Assembly: GCA_023213395.1 (NCBI GenBank) | Contig: CM041465.1 | Span: 33,673,741-33,737,740, forward strand | Source: Cycas panzhihuaensis | Lineage: Eukaryota; Cycadophyta | Length of the DNA: 64,000 nucleotides | Direction of reading: 5' to 3' | Part shown: positions 1 to 12,778 of the stretch, piece after piece | How positions within the stretch are numbered: the stretch's first letter is position 1 | Layout: each line of letters begins with the position of its first letter | Notes under the pieces: generated by a model | Databases searched by the model: none | Seen by the model: only the letters and a program-made list of their open reading frames with translations | Told to the model about the DNA's origin: nothing | Program-made: the position numbers and the translations under genes

Positions 1-60
1 TGCATCACCTGTCATGTGACATGATACACCAAAATCAATGATCCAAGTATTATCATTATG
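1..60 (-). pseudogene. copia aspartic protease start (partial)
   Basis: The minus strand reads NTWIIDFGVSCHMTGDA, matching the copia protease motif WI-DSGAS-HMT that carries the catalytic aspartate. The D is kept, but the following Ser-Gly-Ala is Phe-Gly-Val. The domain is cut by the window edge, so the rest cannot be judged. Confidence 0.8.
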
Positions 61-299
61 ATTGTTACTATATGTAAAAAAAGTCATGTCCCTTGGATCA
101 TGTTATGATGTGTGGCCTTAAAAGCCACCATGATTTGTCCTTCTTTGTCGACCACCTCGGAATGCACCTCAAGTTGGTCGTTATTGTTATTGACGTTGTT
201 GATGTTGCTGCTTATTCTGCTTGATTCATTCTGGCGATGAAAATTACATTGATATTGAATTTATTATTGTTGTGGTTGTTGCAAGTCATATTGACATTT

Positions 300-1081
300 T
301 CTGTAGTCAGGCTGAATGTGGCCAACTTTGCCACAATAGTGACAGATGTCAGTCTTTGATTTTATGCTAAGACTACCAAATTAAAAAAAAAACTTCTGCT
401 TAGGATGAAATTACTGCTTGGGTTTTAATTTCATGGAGAAAGCGCTAGATGTACTTGCTTCATCTTGCCACAAATAAATTTTTTCTTCTTGCAGCAATAA
501 ACGTTCTAACTCATTGAAAGTTAGAATTGACAAAGTTCCATTTTGATAAATATTAGAAATAAAACCATTGTATTCTTTAGGCAAAGCATGAATTGTTATA
601 GTAACCAGGTCTTCATTTGTGACTGGTTTGCCAATCTTTGTCGGTGATTCTTGATAGCTTTAATTGAAGATAAATAGGCTGCCATTAGAGTAACATACTT
701 CAGACTAAATAATTTTACTTTATACATAACAATTCGTGCATCATCTTTTCGTTCATATAATGAAACGATTATGTCCTAAGCAAATTTTGAAGTTGAAGTA
801 GATTTAATATTTTGATCAACATTATCACTGACTCACAGATGAATAAAGGTAAGTGCAACCTCATATTTAGATTTGAAAGAAGCTAATGCAACAGGATCAG
901 CTAGAATCAAATTTTGAGGATTAACAGGATTAGGAGTGTGCTCAGGTTTGGCGATTTCGCTTAATACATAACCCCATAACTCATTCATAATCAACAAGTT
1001 TTTTGCTTGCTTCTTCCAAGTGAGATAGTTTTTAACACCTGTCAATTTAATGGTGTTTGCATTTAGCATTTGAGTCACCAT
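300..1081 (-). pseudogene. copia gag with degenerate zinc knuckle
   Basis: The gag polyprotein would package the element RNA. The frame opens at an ATG complementary to 1079-1081 (MVTQMLNANTIKLTGVKNY) and contains the typical N-terminal YLTWKKQ segment. The open part ends at 833, but similarity continues in shifted frames to about 480. Near 300-350 is a CCHC knuckle reading CHYCGKVGHIQPDY, in which the last cysteine of C-x2-C-x4-H-x4-C has become tyrosine. Stops and frameshifts make it a pseudogene. Confidence 0.8.
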
Positions 1082-2090
1082 TTTGATTACAGTACCAGAT
1101 AAGACTTAGAAACCATTGAGTTGATGCCGCTTAAGTTCCACTCAATATCCAATAAGAAATCAGTACGAGACTAAAAAATTTGTGGACGAAATGGAGGGCT
1201 TGGCTTGCAGGTTCATCTAACCTTATAGTAAGATCAGTGTTGGCCAAGTTATCGACATTTTAAGGTAGAGTATAAACTCTTTTCAAGCCTCCCCACTTAA
1301 GTGTTTTAATGATTAAAAGTGGGTTGTTTTTAGTGCTAAAAAATATGTGCTTGTAGGCCTATTTGCTACTAATAAACTTTGTCAAAAAAAACTTCAAGTT
1401 ACAATATAGTTGCATTGAATATCGAATGATGCAACTGAGTTTAAATAACAATCTCATAAAGAGATAAATAGTAGCAAAAACACCATAAATTAATGCCTTC
1501 AACTAGCTAAGAATGAAGCAAGTCCACCATGAACACCTGGGATCGAAAAAATGATCCATATGCACCAAAATTTATAGTTTTTTTATTGATATTTGTCCCC
1601 CTTTTTTGTTAATGTTTATTCTCACTTACAATTGGGTTGCCTCGCAAGGAGCCCTATGAGAAAAAGAGTCTTCAAATGATATAATTTAAGGCTTAAAATA
1701 AGCCAAAAAGATGGTGTTTTAATCACCAAATCACACTTTAAAGACTTGTACAAAATAGTGTGATTAACACACTTTAAGAATCTTTGAAATTGGTCATCTT
1801 TTAACTCAAAAATTAATGACTTAAGTTACTAAGGAGCTTAATGTCATTAAAATGAGTAAATTTTCAAATGAAACATAATAAAATCACTTTAGAATAGTGA
1901 TTTTAAATTCAAAATAAAAATTACAAAATTTTTAATATGTATTAGTGTGATTTACACATTAAACAAAGTGTCAAATAGTGTTTACAATGATTGAATAAGC
2001 TATAAAACAAACAAAAAAATGAACTTTAAGAAGTTTAAAGTTTAAAATAAATTTTTTTAAAAAGAATATACTTTAAGTACAGCCAACTAT
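1082..2090. other. unassigned AT-rich DNA next to copia gag
   Basis: No coding region is recognisable. The first 200 bases may be untranslated leader of the minus-strand copia element. From about 1640 to 2080 the DNA is very AT-rich, with recurring short words such as CACTTTAAG and GTGATT. I see no paired LTR or primer site here. Confidence 0.4.
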
Positions 2091-2720
2091 GACAAACCTA
2101 TGGGCAGTTTCTGCAGGCACCATCAGAGGAGAAGCTAGAGGAGAATTATGTCATGCACCACCATTAATATGCACGTGGAGACATGGCTAGTATATAAATA
2201 AGTCCGTAGATGAGATGGAGCTGAATAGAGATGATCAAAGGGCACGTGATGTGTAGACAGGAGGTGAACGGGCATCGTGGAGGAGGAGCTAGAGTCGTAG
2301 ATGGGACTGAGCTGGGCTACAGGAGCCGAACAGATACGTAGTGCTAAGCTACATAGATGCCAGGAGCTATGGAGACATATGGAGATGGATGGAGGCCACT
2401 AAACGGAGAAGCCGCGATTTGCACAACAACGGAAACTGCCAGCCATGGGACAATAGAACATCAAGAAAGGACATAGCCACAGAGCTGGAACAAGAGCATA
2501 GAGCTATCTATACTATGAAGGAGCCTTGGGAGATCAAAACATACAGTGAATAGCCATGAGTACACCAATAGAGAGAGCTACACCATGCAGTGATTAGAGT
2601 TTCCAGCCAACAGGGAGCTAAGTAACTGCCAGAATACTGGTGAATAGAGTAGAACTAACACAGTAGTGCCGCATTAGAGCACAGGGGAAGCATAGGTCGC
2701 ACATAGGAGAGATGTGTTAT
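2091..2720. other. purine-rich island, unassigned
   Basis: The composition differs from both sides: the plus strand is rich in G and A (gagatggagctg, ggaggaggagctagag, ggagatggatggaggcc). The longest open frame (2341-2553, plus, 70 codons) has no recognisable domain and is probably chance. The stretch could be an LTR piece, a captured transcript fragment or other repeat; nothing in the window pairs with it. Confidence 0.4.
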
Positions 2721-3547
2721 GAGAAGAATGTTGAATTTAATCCTTTCAAATGATGGGAGTCAAGGAAAAAACTCAATAATATTTGGTGTTTATCACAGAT
2801 GGGTAGCCTTTTACTATGAGATCATTGGAAATGGAAGAAAGAAATGGCCAAATTATCTATCTTCACATAAAGCAGATTCTTATTTCTATAAAAGAAGGAG
2901 GACATATTTATAGCATAATGTTGCAAACAGAATTTTGAGATCCCAACATATAAAGTGAGTAAATAGGATTTAATTTAAACTCTCCTTAATAAAGGCAAAT
3001 TTAAGTAAACCCTTGTGTATTTTTTAATTCTTAACAATAGTATTACGAGATCACAACTATCACTTCATGGAGATAACCCTTAGTAAATTTAATTGCTAAA
3101 TCAAAGGAGGAGCCACTACAAAATAGAATTTTTTTCTTTTTAGAAGGGCTACCAAACAGTCATAAATATAGATCCTTTTTGACATAAAATATCTCCTTAA
3201 TAAAAGTAACTTATGCACTAAACTTTGCCAACAAGTTGTAAAGATTGCAACACAACTTTGATCTTGTGTAAGAACACAAGTAAATTAGCTCCCAATCACC
3301 TGCAACGTTTAATATCAATGTCCCTTTTCCTTGGCCATCAAAATTAGTCCTGCAAAAATACAAATATTCAACACTTTGCATTAAAGATTCTTAAAACAAA
3401 TTTGTAAGTCATGAGTGTAAATAAAGTCCTTCATGTTTAAACCTTAAGAAATTACTCCTTGCTCCACTTGGATTGCCTTTATATGGCGAAGGTCATCACC
3501 AGTCTTGGAGAAAATCAAAGCTAACAATCTTCTCCTTAAGATGCCTC
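2721..3547. other. no recognisable feature; possible element leader
   Basis: No domain, paired repeat or RNA gene is visible. If the primer site at 3548-3560 is real, this would be minus-strand leader of a copia element running towards lower coordinates. The distance of about 2.5 kb to the gag at 1081 is long for such a leader. Confidence 0.3.
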
Positions 3548-3560
3548 AGCTCAAATACCA
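3548..3560 (-). other. degenerate primer binding site (initiator tRNA-Met type)
   Basis: The minus strand reads TGGTATTTGAGCT, 11 of 13 bases matching the common plant primer site TGGTATCAGAGCT. It lies three bases from a CA dinucleotide that could end an LTR at 3564. Confidence 0.55.
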
Positions 3561-3563
3561 AAT

Positions 3564-4080
3564 TGAAAGATGAAATGGAGCAGATACAGGTGTTAGAATC
3601 TATTGAGAAGATAGAGAGGACATCGAAATATGAAGGACTATATACTTAGATTAATGAAATGATGTCGTACAACACAAAAGATTATAAGGATGAGTATTGC
3701 ACTTCAACTCAACCTATCATAAACACAAGTATGAAGGAGAATTCATCTTAACACTTCACCTACAAGATACACTTACAACAACATAACTCTTACTCAAAAC
3801 ACTACATACCAAAACATGAGAATAGGGCTCCTTATAAAGGAGTTTGGACGATCAGGATTTCTCCACATGTCACTGATCAAGACTAAAAGACAAATCTGAT
3901 TAGGACTCTTTTATCTCTAAGGATAAGGATAGAGCCCACAAAAATTAACTTCTCACAAGCACATGTGAGAAAAGTCACTACAAGATAAAACACATTTTTA
4001 TAATCAAACAAATGAACACTTTAGGATAAAGGCCTAAAGTAACAAAAATACTAATACCCAAGGTCAAGACTTAATGCTTA
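3564..4080 (-). repeat. probable copia 5' LTR (minus), left border only
   Basis: The minus-strand sequence ends in CA just before the primer site and contains the promoter-like word CCTTTATAAGG (plus coordinates 3830-3840), about 270 bases from its end. This fits an LTR with a TATA box. The outer border is not clear and no second copy is in the window. Confidence 0.5.
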
Positions 4081-4119
4081 GGAATGAAGGTTCTAATAGA
4101 TACTCTTTGATGTGGGGTT

Positions 4120-4138
4120 GGGGGGGGGGGGGGGGGGG
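4120..4138 (+). repeat. homopolymer of 19 G
   Basis: An uninterrupted run of 19 guanines preceded by TGTGGGGTT. It can form intermolecular or slipped G-quadruplex structures. It could also be a grown polypurine tract of a lost plus-strand element, but no LTR is recognisable behind it. Confidence 0.9.
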
Positions 4139-7100
4139 TGGCTAATAATCATGGGGTTAAACCCTTTTCGTATTGAGTAGGAGGTCACATGTGTGGCTTA
4201 ATATGACTATGGGATAATGGGCTAGGGGGCTATAGACTTCAAATAAAAATAAGCTAAAATAGAATATTTTTATATTTACAAAAAGGTTAAAATGTTTTCC
4301 ATAAAGTTTAAGGCCTGTTATTTTTTTTTTTAATACCAAATAAAAACACCCTAAATATTTAGGGTTTCAAAAATATTTTTTTAGTGGATCTCTATTATTT
4401 ACCTTTTGGATTTCCTATTAACTAGATGAAATGATATTTAAGTTAGGTTGATGACATCTCTTCTTAATATAAAGTTTAGAGTAGACCGGATTTAATAACA
4501 ACCTTGATAGGATTGCCCAACTCATAGATGAATGGAATATTTCCATTATATTTTAAAATCCCATGGATCAAATGTCGTCGATGAGATGTTAGGTAGCGTC
4601 AAGAGGATAAACCTTAATATATTAAATGAACACATCTTAATTTATTATTTGGCAGTGTACATAATCCCTAGGTATCTCACTAATGATGGCAATGTTATAT
4701 GGATATGTGCATCTCTTGTGTGGCCTCAACATACCCAAATTGATCAAGAAAGCCTGCTACAACTATAATAATGATGCACACACCTCCTGGAGACATCAAC
4801 ACTCAGTATTTTTGAGCCCGAAATCTCCTTGTTATTAAATAGTTTTACTTATAGCCTTTCATTATGACATTTATATAATTACTTACTATAAGGATTTTGT
4901 TTGATCCATTTATCAGGGATGGCCTATTCTTTATAATGGTTGATATGATCAATGTAACTCAAGGACAAGAAAGTTAAATTATTGCAAGATCATCCCATCT
5001 ATTGAGTTAAAGACAAGCCACTAATTGAAGTGCCAGAATTGGGATATGCAATGCGTTCTAGAAGGTTTTGAGATGCCTTCCCTTTTAGATAAGTTATTCA
5101 TCCCTCTTTAAAATCTTTAGAAGATTGTTTCACCAAAATTAGGCACTTGATTGACTCTTATATATTTGCATGAATTTCCTTACTTGATCATGGGTGTGTT
5201 GCATATCAATGAAACTATATTTTATATTGAAGATGTATAATGAGATAAGTTTTCTTAACTTTGTATGATTTTGGTGAAATGTTATCATGGCTTTGTGGAA
5301 TGATTGATGTTTGGATGATGATGAGTGTATTTTATAGCTTCTATATACCGATGAATGAAATTATAACATTAAATCTTTTCCTAATGCATTTCAATCCCCT
5401 TTTTCCTTTGAAACACCTTCTTGTTGTCATTTTTTCCTTTGATTCTTATACTTTGGCCATCAATTTTTGGGCTTGTGTTTAATTTATCATTTCTTCTGGG
5501 TTGTATTTTCTGTTTAATGAAGTTTTTTTACTTCAATTTTTAGTAATACTATATGTTTTCTCAAAGTTTATTTGCTAAAATTTTTCTTAGCTTTTTAATA
5601 TTGCCAAAAATATGACCAATCACATTTTATATAGAAAGTCATAATTTTCATTCTACACAAAGTGTGATTGATTGTGTTTTATGTAGACAATTATATTTTT
5701 GATTATACATACAAATGTTTTAGTCAAACATGCCATTTCTTCTTTATCTTTTGCATGTTCTCACCTAGATTTGGTGGTAACTTCTTCTTTCTTACGAAAA
5801 AACCTATGAAACACTTTAGAATTCATTAGAGAGATTGGTTGCATCTTTTGGTAATTAAGGAAAAGGAAAAGGAAAAGAGGGAGAATTAAGAGGGAAAAAG
5901 CTTGGAATTGTTAAAACTTGGATTATTTTTGTTGAAATTTAGTTTCCAAATGCTAGTTAAGCTATCATATAATCTGTAGAATCTCAATCCAAGCTCTAAT
6001 ACATTTTCCAATAAGTATGTCAGTAGTTTTTCTACCATCTCTTTTAGTTTGTGAAGGATTCTTTGTGCTTATGTTGTGCATTGTGTATATTTCTTTCTTC
6101 TTCTTGGATATGGATTATTTATTTTAGGTCTTGGTGGCTATTTTTCCTTGGAAAGATCTAAGCTGAAAGTTCATCCTTTTGTGGGATCTCTAGGAGTTAG
6201 CTATTAAGAAGAGAGATTTTCATCTTCTCAACATATATATCTTTTCTCCTCCTACTCTCCATAGTAATCTTAGCTCTTTCCAAGATGATGTTGGTCTCAT
6301 TCTCTTAGTTTTGGTAATAATTCTTTTGTTCTTAGTTTTTTCCTTTCTTGTTGCTTGTTTTAAGGGAAAAATTTAGAGAAAGATTGGTCAATAAGGGGAA
6401 GACTACTATCCTGAGGCACACATATGGTTGCAATTTTAAGAAGTTCTTATTATTTTGATATATGCTTTCTTACTTATCTTCTTTCTCCCCCTTCTTATAA
6501 AAGATTCTTAATTAGAAAAAAGTAAAGGGAATAAGCTTTCTATGATAATGTTTATTTTTTTCTTTCTTAAGAGATAGATTAAATTCATGAATTTTCATGA
6601 TTGCATATTATTAAAATTATCATTAAATCTTTCTAAGCTTTTAACCTAGTTTCTTAAATCAATTGCATTTCTTATGTTCATGATTGTTTATTGGATTTAC
6701 ATCTTGTGTGACATCTCTTACAAAATAATTTGATGAATTTTGAGCTTGCATGATAAGAATTCATCTTGTATTTTATACTTTTTAGCTTATCTACTTTATT
6801 TGAAGTCTTTCTACTATTTAAAGTAGTAAAAAATCCATTAAGTATCATACATACAAGTGGAAAGAACCTAAAAGGAGCCTCATACCATCTCATGCTTCAT
6901 CTTCCAAGTATGTATGAGTGGCTTCTTTTGTAAGTATCACTTTTCATTTGAAGTACAAGCTTATTTAAAGTTTATGAAGATAGTTTTATCTTTATCTTAA
7001 GAAATATTCATTTTCTTAACATAATAATAATAATAAACATATGGGATTTCTTCTTTCTTTGTTGAGTTTGAAGAGTAACTCACCTTTGATTTATTATTCT

Positions 7101-7734
7101 TTTGGTTATTTTGGTAAGTGTATGATCTTGGATTTGATTGTTTTGATTTTTCCTATAATTAAATAAACCTAAAATATTGAAAAATATAAGGAGAGAGATA
7201 GTAATAAATTGGAAAACAAAAATTAAAAACATTGTTAGTGTAACTCTGAACTTAGATCTCCTCTACTTAATTGTGTAGGCTAGTATATTCTTTTACTAGG
7301 TGCCATTCACGTGTCGTAGCCTCTTTCAAACTATTTTCAACCATACAACATAGCCAAGTAGAGACTCCTCCTTAAGAGTTAGACAAAGTTGGTTTTAGGG
7401 TTCTTATAGGTTGACCGATCTCCCAATATCCAATAAAAATAGAGGAAACATAAAGTTATTAAGAGGTAATCAACCTAGACCAATTCTTAAACAACCATCT
7501 TTCTAATGACCATATTGGGGAGTTACCTTTTATTTTTTAGTAGTAATACACTTTTAAACAATAGAAATAACTCCATCTCAACCAAGAAGGTCACTGAGAT
7601 TTCAAGGTTTTCCACTAGACTTTAAACTTCAACATGAGCATCCTACTTAATAAGTTTTATCTACCTATAAACATCCTTGTAAACAACAAGCTTATGATGC
7701 TTATGTCTCTCCACCTAAAGAATCAAATAATTGT
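4139..7734. other. 3.6 kb without recognisable gene or element
   Basis: AT-rich DNA with short chance frames only (for example 4532-4768 and 5261-5482, plus), none with a known motif. Noted details are a purine tract at about 5855-5900 with three GGAAAA units, an imperfect inverted repeat near 5606-5655, and a short AAT run near 7020. The right part may hold the lost 5' LTR and leader of GyA1, but I could not find its primer site. Confidence 0.5.
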
Positions 7735-9600
7735 ATGAAGTACCCATTAAGCAAGGGTATCCTAAAATACCCTCTCAATTTGTTGCTACTACTTCCCTAC
7801 CTATTTTCTCTTCTATTTAAGAAGAGACTCCTACCATTCAAGTACCTTTATCTTACCTTGAACCAACTTTTACTAGAGTTTTGTCTCCTCTCTATATTCC
7901 TAGTTATAATAACCCTTTATATCCTAACACTTAAACCATGACTATTTTTCCTTACCATCATCAGTTTGATTTACTTTGTGAGGAATATGAATCAATGCAA
8001 GATGAGCCTTCTAGAACTCCTAAGTTGGCTTAATCCCCTTTGCCATCTCATTCTTCCACTCTAAGACCATCCTCTTCTTCTCATAAAGAAATGGAAGATA
8101 ATAAATCTAGTCATTCAAAATCTTGACCTTCATCTCATTTATCACAAAACTAAAATTGACCTCCTTTGGTTTTATCTTCTACATATAAGAGGCCTTTCAA
8201 GTCACTCACATAGGAGAATTCTATTTCTTCCCTTACTTCTATTTCCTATTATTTTGGTCCATCAACTTCAATACTTAGACCAACCCCTTCATATTCAAGA
8301 AAGCCATCCCCTACACAATATGCTTCTATTCCTTCCCAAGCTCATTAATAAGTGCTTACACATAAGATCATTCCTTAACAAATTAGGCTTGTTCATCCTT
8401 CTCCTAGACTAAATAATCCTATTTCATCATTTAATCCTACCTCTAATCTTTAAACTATTCATCCTCAGTTTGCTTTTACTCAATTCCAAGCCACTTCAAT
8501 AGTTAATCCTTCTTCTTCATTTTATATTCATAGACTATTCTCCCAACATACTGCTACTTATAATTTAAATCATACATACCCTCAAGTTCCTATATCTCAA
8601 AATAATTCTATGGTTAATCCAACAACATAGTTTAACCCTACTCAACCCCTTCCAACTTATCCAACTTCTTATGAACAACAAGTTCCTACTTTTTAAATTC
8701 CTCAACCTTCATCCTTGTCTCAACATTTTATAACATTGAAATTAAGGAAACCCTTTCTGAATTATATGAAGTCCTCTTTCCTATAAGAAGTCTTATTATC
8801 TTCCATGCTTACTTTTTTACTTAAACTTGCTAAGTTCTTAGGGGAATCTTCTCAAGATCCAACATTCCATTTATAAACATTTGTGCTTACATGTATAAAT
8901 TTCATGTCATACGATTATATCATGATGCAGTTATTCCCCAAGTCACTTCAAGGTGGTGCTTTGAAGTGGTGTTATCATCTTCCCTCTACTTCTATCTTAT
9001 CTTTTCAATAGTTGGTTGATTCCTTTATTAACTATTTTGATGTAGCTAGACCTTTTAAATCTAGTATTGAATCATTATTAATTATCAAGAAGAATAATGA
9101 TAAAATTTTAAAAGATTTTATGAGAAGATTTCAAGATCAGGTTCATGCATATCACTCTCAATTAGATTCCAATCTTCTCTTTGACTTGTTTACTAATGAT
9201 TTAAGATTTTATATCCACCTTGAGGTACTCAAATTAGGTCCTTAAACATATTAAAAAGTTATTAATCGATGCCTTGCTTTGGATTAAAATCTAAGAAAGT
9301 ATTAAGAAAGTTAGTATATTGGTTATTTCAAAAGAATACATTCAAGCATCAAAGCCCTCTTATTCTAAACCCACTTATGATCATTTAACCTCCTCGATTA
9401 GGTCGTTAGAGTGTATGATCAATATCAAGTTATATATTGATGACTCTATTTCTAATCCTCTTAGTAAATAAGAAGTCAAAGTAATCCATCTTGTTGGAGG
9501 AAGAAAGCGTCAGAACCTTCATGTGTCTTCTCCTCCTATGAGGAAGACTAAATGGTGTTCTTATCACTAAACTAATGCTCATGATAGAGGTTAATCTCGT
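7735..9600 (+). pseudogene. GyA1 gag
   Basis: The N-terminal part (about 7740-8750) is rich in Pro, Ser and Thr with many stops, like the GyA2 gag N-terminus. The conserved core is at about 8890-9245, with SLQGGALKWCYHLP and the open segment starting MVDSFINYFDVARPFKSS; GyA2 has the same FINYFDVARPF motif. At 9550-9567 KWCSYH begins a Cys/His cluster matching KWCSIH in GyA2, and IHKDPL follows near 9670. Gag forms the particle; this copy is not translatable as one protein. Confidence 0.8.
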
Positions 9601-10089
9601 ATTATGCAAGCATTATCCCAAAGGTCTTCTATTCAAAATAATAAAGCTTCTAAATCTACTTAGGATCAATTGATTCACAAAGATCCATTGGCCAAATACA
9701 AGGATGAAAATGAAAAAGATAAAGGTAAACAAAACAAATGGAAAGTGATGAAGATGAAAGTGTATAATCAAACTCAACTAAGAAACTAGTTATTTCTTCT
9801 TATCCCTCATCAAAGTATATTAATAGTCAAATTCATCCACATCCTAAGGGTGGAGAGACCAAAAGGACCATCAATAAAGTGGAGACTACAAAGAGTTCAA
9901 GTCCTTCCAAATCATCTGATGATTTGATGACTAAAATCTTAACTCTTTACTGCTTGTACCCCCTCATCCCATCAAGTTTCAATCTATTCCTTCTAGTTTA
10001 AAGGATGGATCATTTTTCTTGGTTGAAGAGTTAACGATTATTTCCAGTGGTATATATATTATGGATTTATTGAAGTGTTACCATGAGTA

Positions 10090-10545
10090 ATGACATCTTT
10101 TGTTTGATGCATTAGGAGTTCCTATCCTTGGTACAATTGTTTCTACCCTCTCTTTAGATCTAGCCACTTTGCTTAGTCAAATTAACCATGCTTCTAATGA
10201 TATTCCTCCATTCTATATTAATATTATTAAGGATGATATAAATATCAGTCATGTCATCATTGATAAAGAATCATTTGTTAATGTTATTCCTCTTCACCTT
10301 GTTAAAGACTTAGAGATCTCAATTTTTAATCCTTATAAGTGGATTTGTCAAGGTTATGATAAGAACCAAAAGGTTCCTCTTGGCAACGTCACTCTTCCTC
10401 TTACTTTGGAGGGAAAAGCGGTCTTCACTAAACTTACCATCATTGAACTTACCATCATTGACTTGGACTATAACATCCTTTTGGGTAGAAATTGGATTAC
10501 CCAAATGGTTATTATTTGCTCTTCCCTTTCTAGTGAACTTTAGTT
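10090..10545 (+). pseudogene. GyA1 retropepsin-like protease
   Basis: A mostly open stretch (10100-10543) contains VIIDKESFVNVIPLHLV, the equivalent of the DxGSS active-site loop, and ends with LDYNILLGRNWI, the conserved ILGR-W part of gypsy proteases. The residues after the catalytic Asp are Lys-Glu-Ser instead of the usual small residues, so activity is unlikely. GyA2 and GyA3 have DNGSS and DEGSS at this place. Confidence 0.8.
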
Positions 10546-11599
10546 CATCCATGAAGGTGGATTGAAAATTGTCAAATACAAAATTAAACCGATCAAGTAA
10601 TCAATTTCTCTTGTTGAAACTATTGTTGAACCTAGTAAATCCTCTAATTCATTAGAGCACTTCTTTCAATCTTTAGGTTTAGGTCAATACTTCACTATTC
10701 AAACTCCTCCTTCCAAGGGAGAAGTAAAAGATATGGATATAGTTAAAATCATTTCTTTTAAATCAAATTCTTTTTCTCCTTTTCTTTTAAAGAAGAGACA
10801 TCATATTTGAGTCAATCTTGTGAGTAATCTTTCGTAGTTCAAGTAGTTGATCTAGATATTCTACTTTTGAGTGAGTGTCATTTCTTGCAAGTCTTATATT
10901 TACCTCTAATTATAGGTGTTATGCCTTCTTTTTATGAGACCACTCCACCATCTAAACAAGTGGGTTCATCCTCATGTAATATGCCTATATCTATGATAGT
11001 TCCTTTTCCTTAATCTCCTTTATTCATTACATGGCTTAATAGATAAGAAAAGAAACTATTATGACATATGCATCTAGATTTAATACTAGTCATAAAGTTA
11101 TTTTACCTTTCACTTCATCTCAAACAAACTAAATTTTATTTAATAGAGTTTAAGAGATTAACTTGGTTTCAACTATTTATCTTTTTTCTTATCACTCTAT
11201 TGATGATTCTATGTTATCTCTTATTCAGATGACTATATTGGCTTCTAATTATTTTCTTGATCATGAAGAGTTCAAATAGGCTTTTACCTTAATTGGGAGT
11301 TTATTGATAGACCTATCCTTTTGACCTAAGTTCCTTCCATCATTGAAATTTTTCCAACCCATCAAGATCTTTTACTTAAACATCCCCAAATTATCAAGTC
11401 ATTATCTCCTTCATTTATCCTATCAAAGAATGTTATCTTGGTCAATCTCTTCCATCTATATCATTTCAAAAATGATGAAGTAATTCTTAAGAATTTTCCT
11501 AGTTCTACCCCTAGTCTCCCTTCTTACTATCATAAGTTAGGTTTTTCAAAAATAATATACTTTGATTCACCCATTCCTAGCCTAAGAAACCACCCTTTT

Positions 11600-11675
11600 T
11601 TGTAGAACTTACTCCTCTTTACTTTAAAGAGGGTAATGCCATGCTTATAGGAGAGACCATTAAACTACTCTACTA
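11600..11675 (+). pseudogene. GyA1 pre-RT segment
   Basis: The translation VELTPLYFKEGNAMLIGET matches the GyA2 segment at about 57175-57230 (DFAPLHFEEGNAMYMGAT), which lies just upstream of reverse transcriptase. This fixes the left edge of the internal deletion in GyA1. Confidence 0.7.
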
Positions 11676-12778
11676 AAGAATATAAACTATGGTAGATTAC
11701 CCATTTTTTTGCAATGAGGATAAACTATAACTTCGAAAAGCTATATTGTCTAATGAGCTAAAACTATGGATAATCTCTTTCTTCAAATATTTTTTTAATT
11801 CCCTTAGTTTTCTCTCACCTTTATCAAGTGATATTCTACTTATTATATAAGGCTACTGCCTTCTTTTGGCATAGCCATTGGTTTTTGGAATCATTTTCTA
11901 TTACCATCTTTTATCTTTTCTCTTCTAAGCTTTAAACTCAAAAGAGAACTTTGGGCCCCATCTTTATTCTTGATAGTTATTTATGATATAAGATTTATTT
12001 TTTCAGCTTTAGTTATTATATGAGTTGTTTAATTTACTTTATAAACTTTTCCTTTCACCCTAGAGGTTTCTTATTGATCATATATCATCTACTTTTTCTT
12101 TTGTTTTCTTTTCTAATCTTAGGTTCCTTTATTTACACTCCTGAAGTGAATACTGATTCTACTACCTTCCCTATCTAATTGGAGATATCATGATTTAGAT
12201 TTCTTTTATTTCCCCATGGTTCAATCCTTAAAGAGTTTAGTTACCATTATCTTATTATGGTTTTGTTAAAAAGGAATAATCTTTACTGCATTGAGAAGGG
12301 ATATGTTATAATTAGATGATTATCAAATACTTTCTCTTATAAATATTGAAAATAAGCTTAAAAAATATTATTAGAAAAAGAAGAAGAAGAAAAGATTTAA
12401 AAAAAGAAAAGAGAGAGAAGTTTTAAAATACTATTATTATTGTCCTCTTATAATCTGTGGCAAGTCATGTGATGGTTTCATCCCCACCTATATTTACTAT
12501 AGGTCAGGTTTATTTGAGTGGGTCACTTAGGATTTTTGGATCTAGTTGCTTGGGCCCACCGTGGCCTTAGTTATGATTGAACCCTATTTAGCATCCTTTG
12601 GATCATTAGATTATTATCCTAGTTATGATATTATCCTTTACTCTTTGTTGTCGAGACCATTTGTCTATTATTTTACTCTAACTCCTCACTGATTGATTTC
12701 TATAACTTCCTTTTATTGATCACTCTCTCTCCAAATTCAATTCCTATCCTTTTATGGCATTGAGTATATTGATCAATA
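11676..12778 (+). other. GyA1 region where RT, RNase H and integrase are missing
   Basis: In GyA2 about 2.8 kb of RT, RNase H and integrase follow the pre-RT segment. Here about 1.1 kb of AT-rich DNA holds none of their motifs. The word TAAACTATGG or close variants recurs (about 11690, 11750, 13203) and might mark short-homology deletion. The DNA from about 12430 may correspond to the stretch before the terminal RNase H of GyA2. Confidence 0.5.

Larger units (their letters stand above)
1..1081 (-). mobile_element. Ty1-copia retrotransposon, 5' coding part, cut by window edge
   Basis: Read on the minus strand this stretch gives, in order, a copia gag start, a gag core, a zinc knuckle and the start of the aspartic protease, which runs off base 1. 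The order and spacing are those of a Ty1-copia polyprotein. Several frameshifts and stops break it, so it is a dead copy. Its gag closely resembles that of the plus-strand fragment at 19.4-20.4 kb (shared pattern IKL-G--N-L-WKKQ-KN-LI), so both belong to one family. Integrase, RT and RNase H would lie to the left of the window. The 5' LTR is not certain; the nearest candidate is at 3.56-4.08 kb. Confidence 0.85.

Noticed and set aside
2341-2553. 70-codon plus-strand gene
   Set aside because: No recognisable domain, no flanking gene structure, and the composition reflects the purine-rich island.
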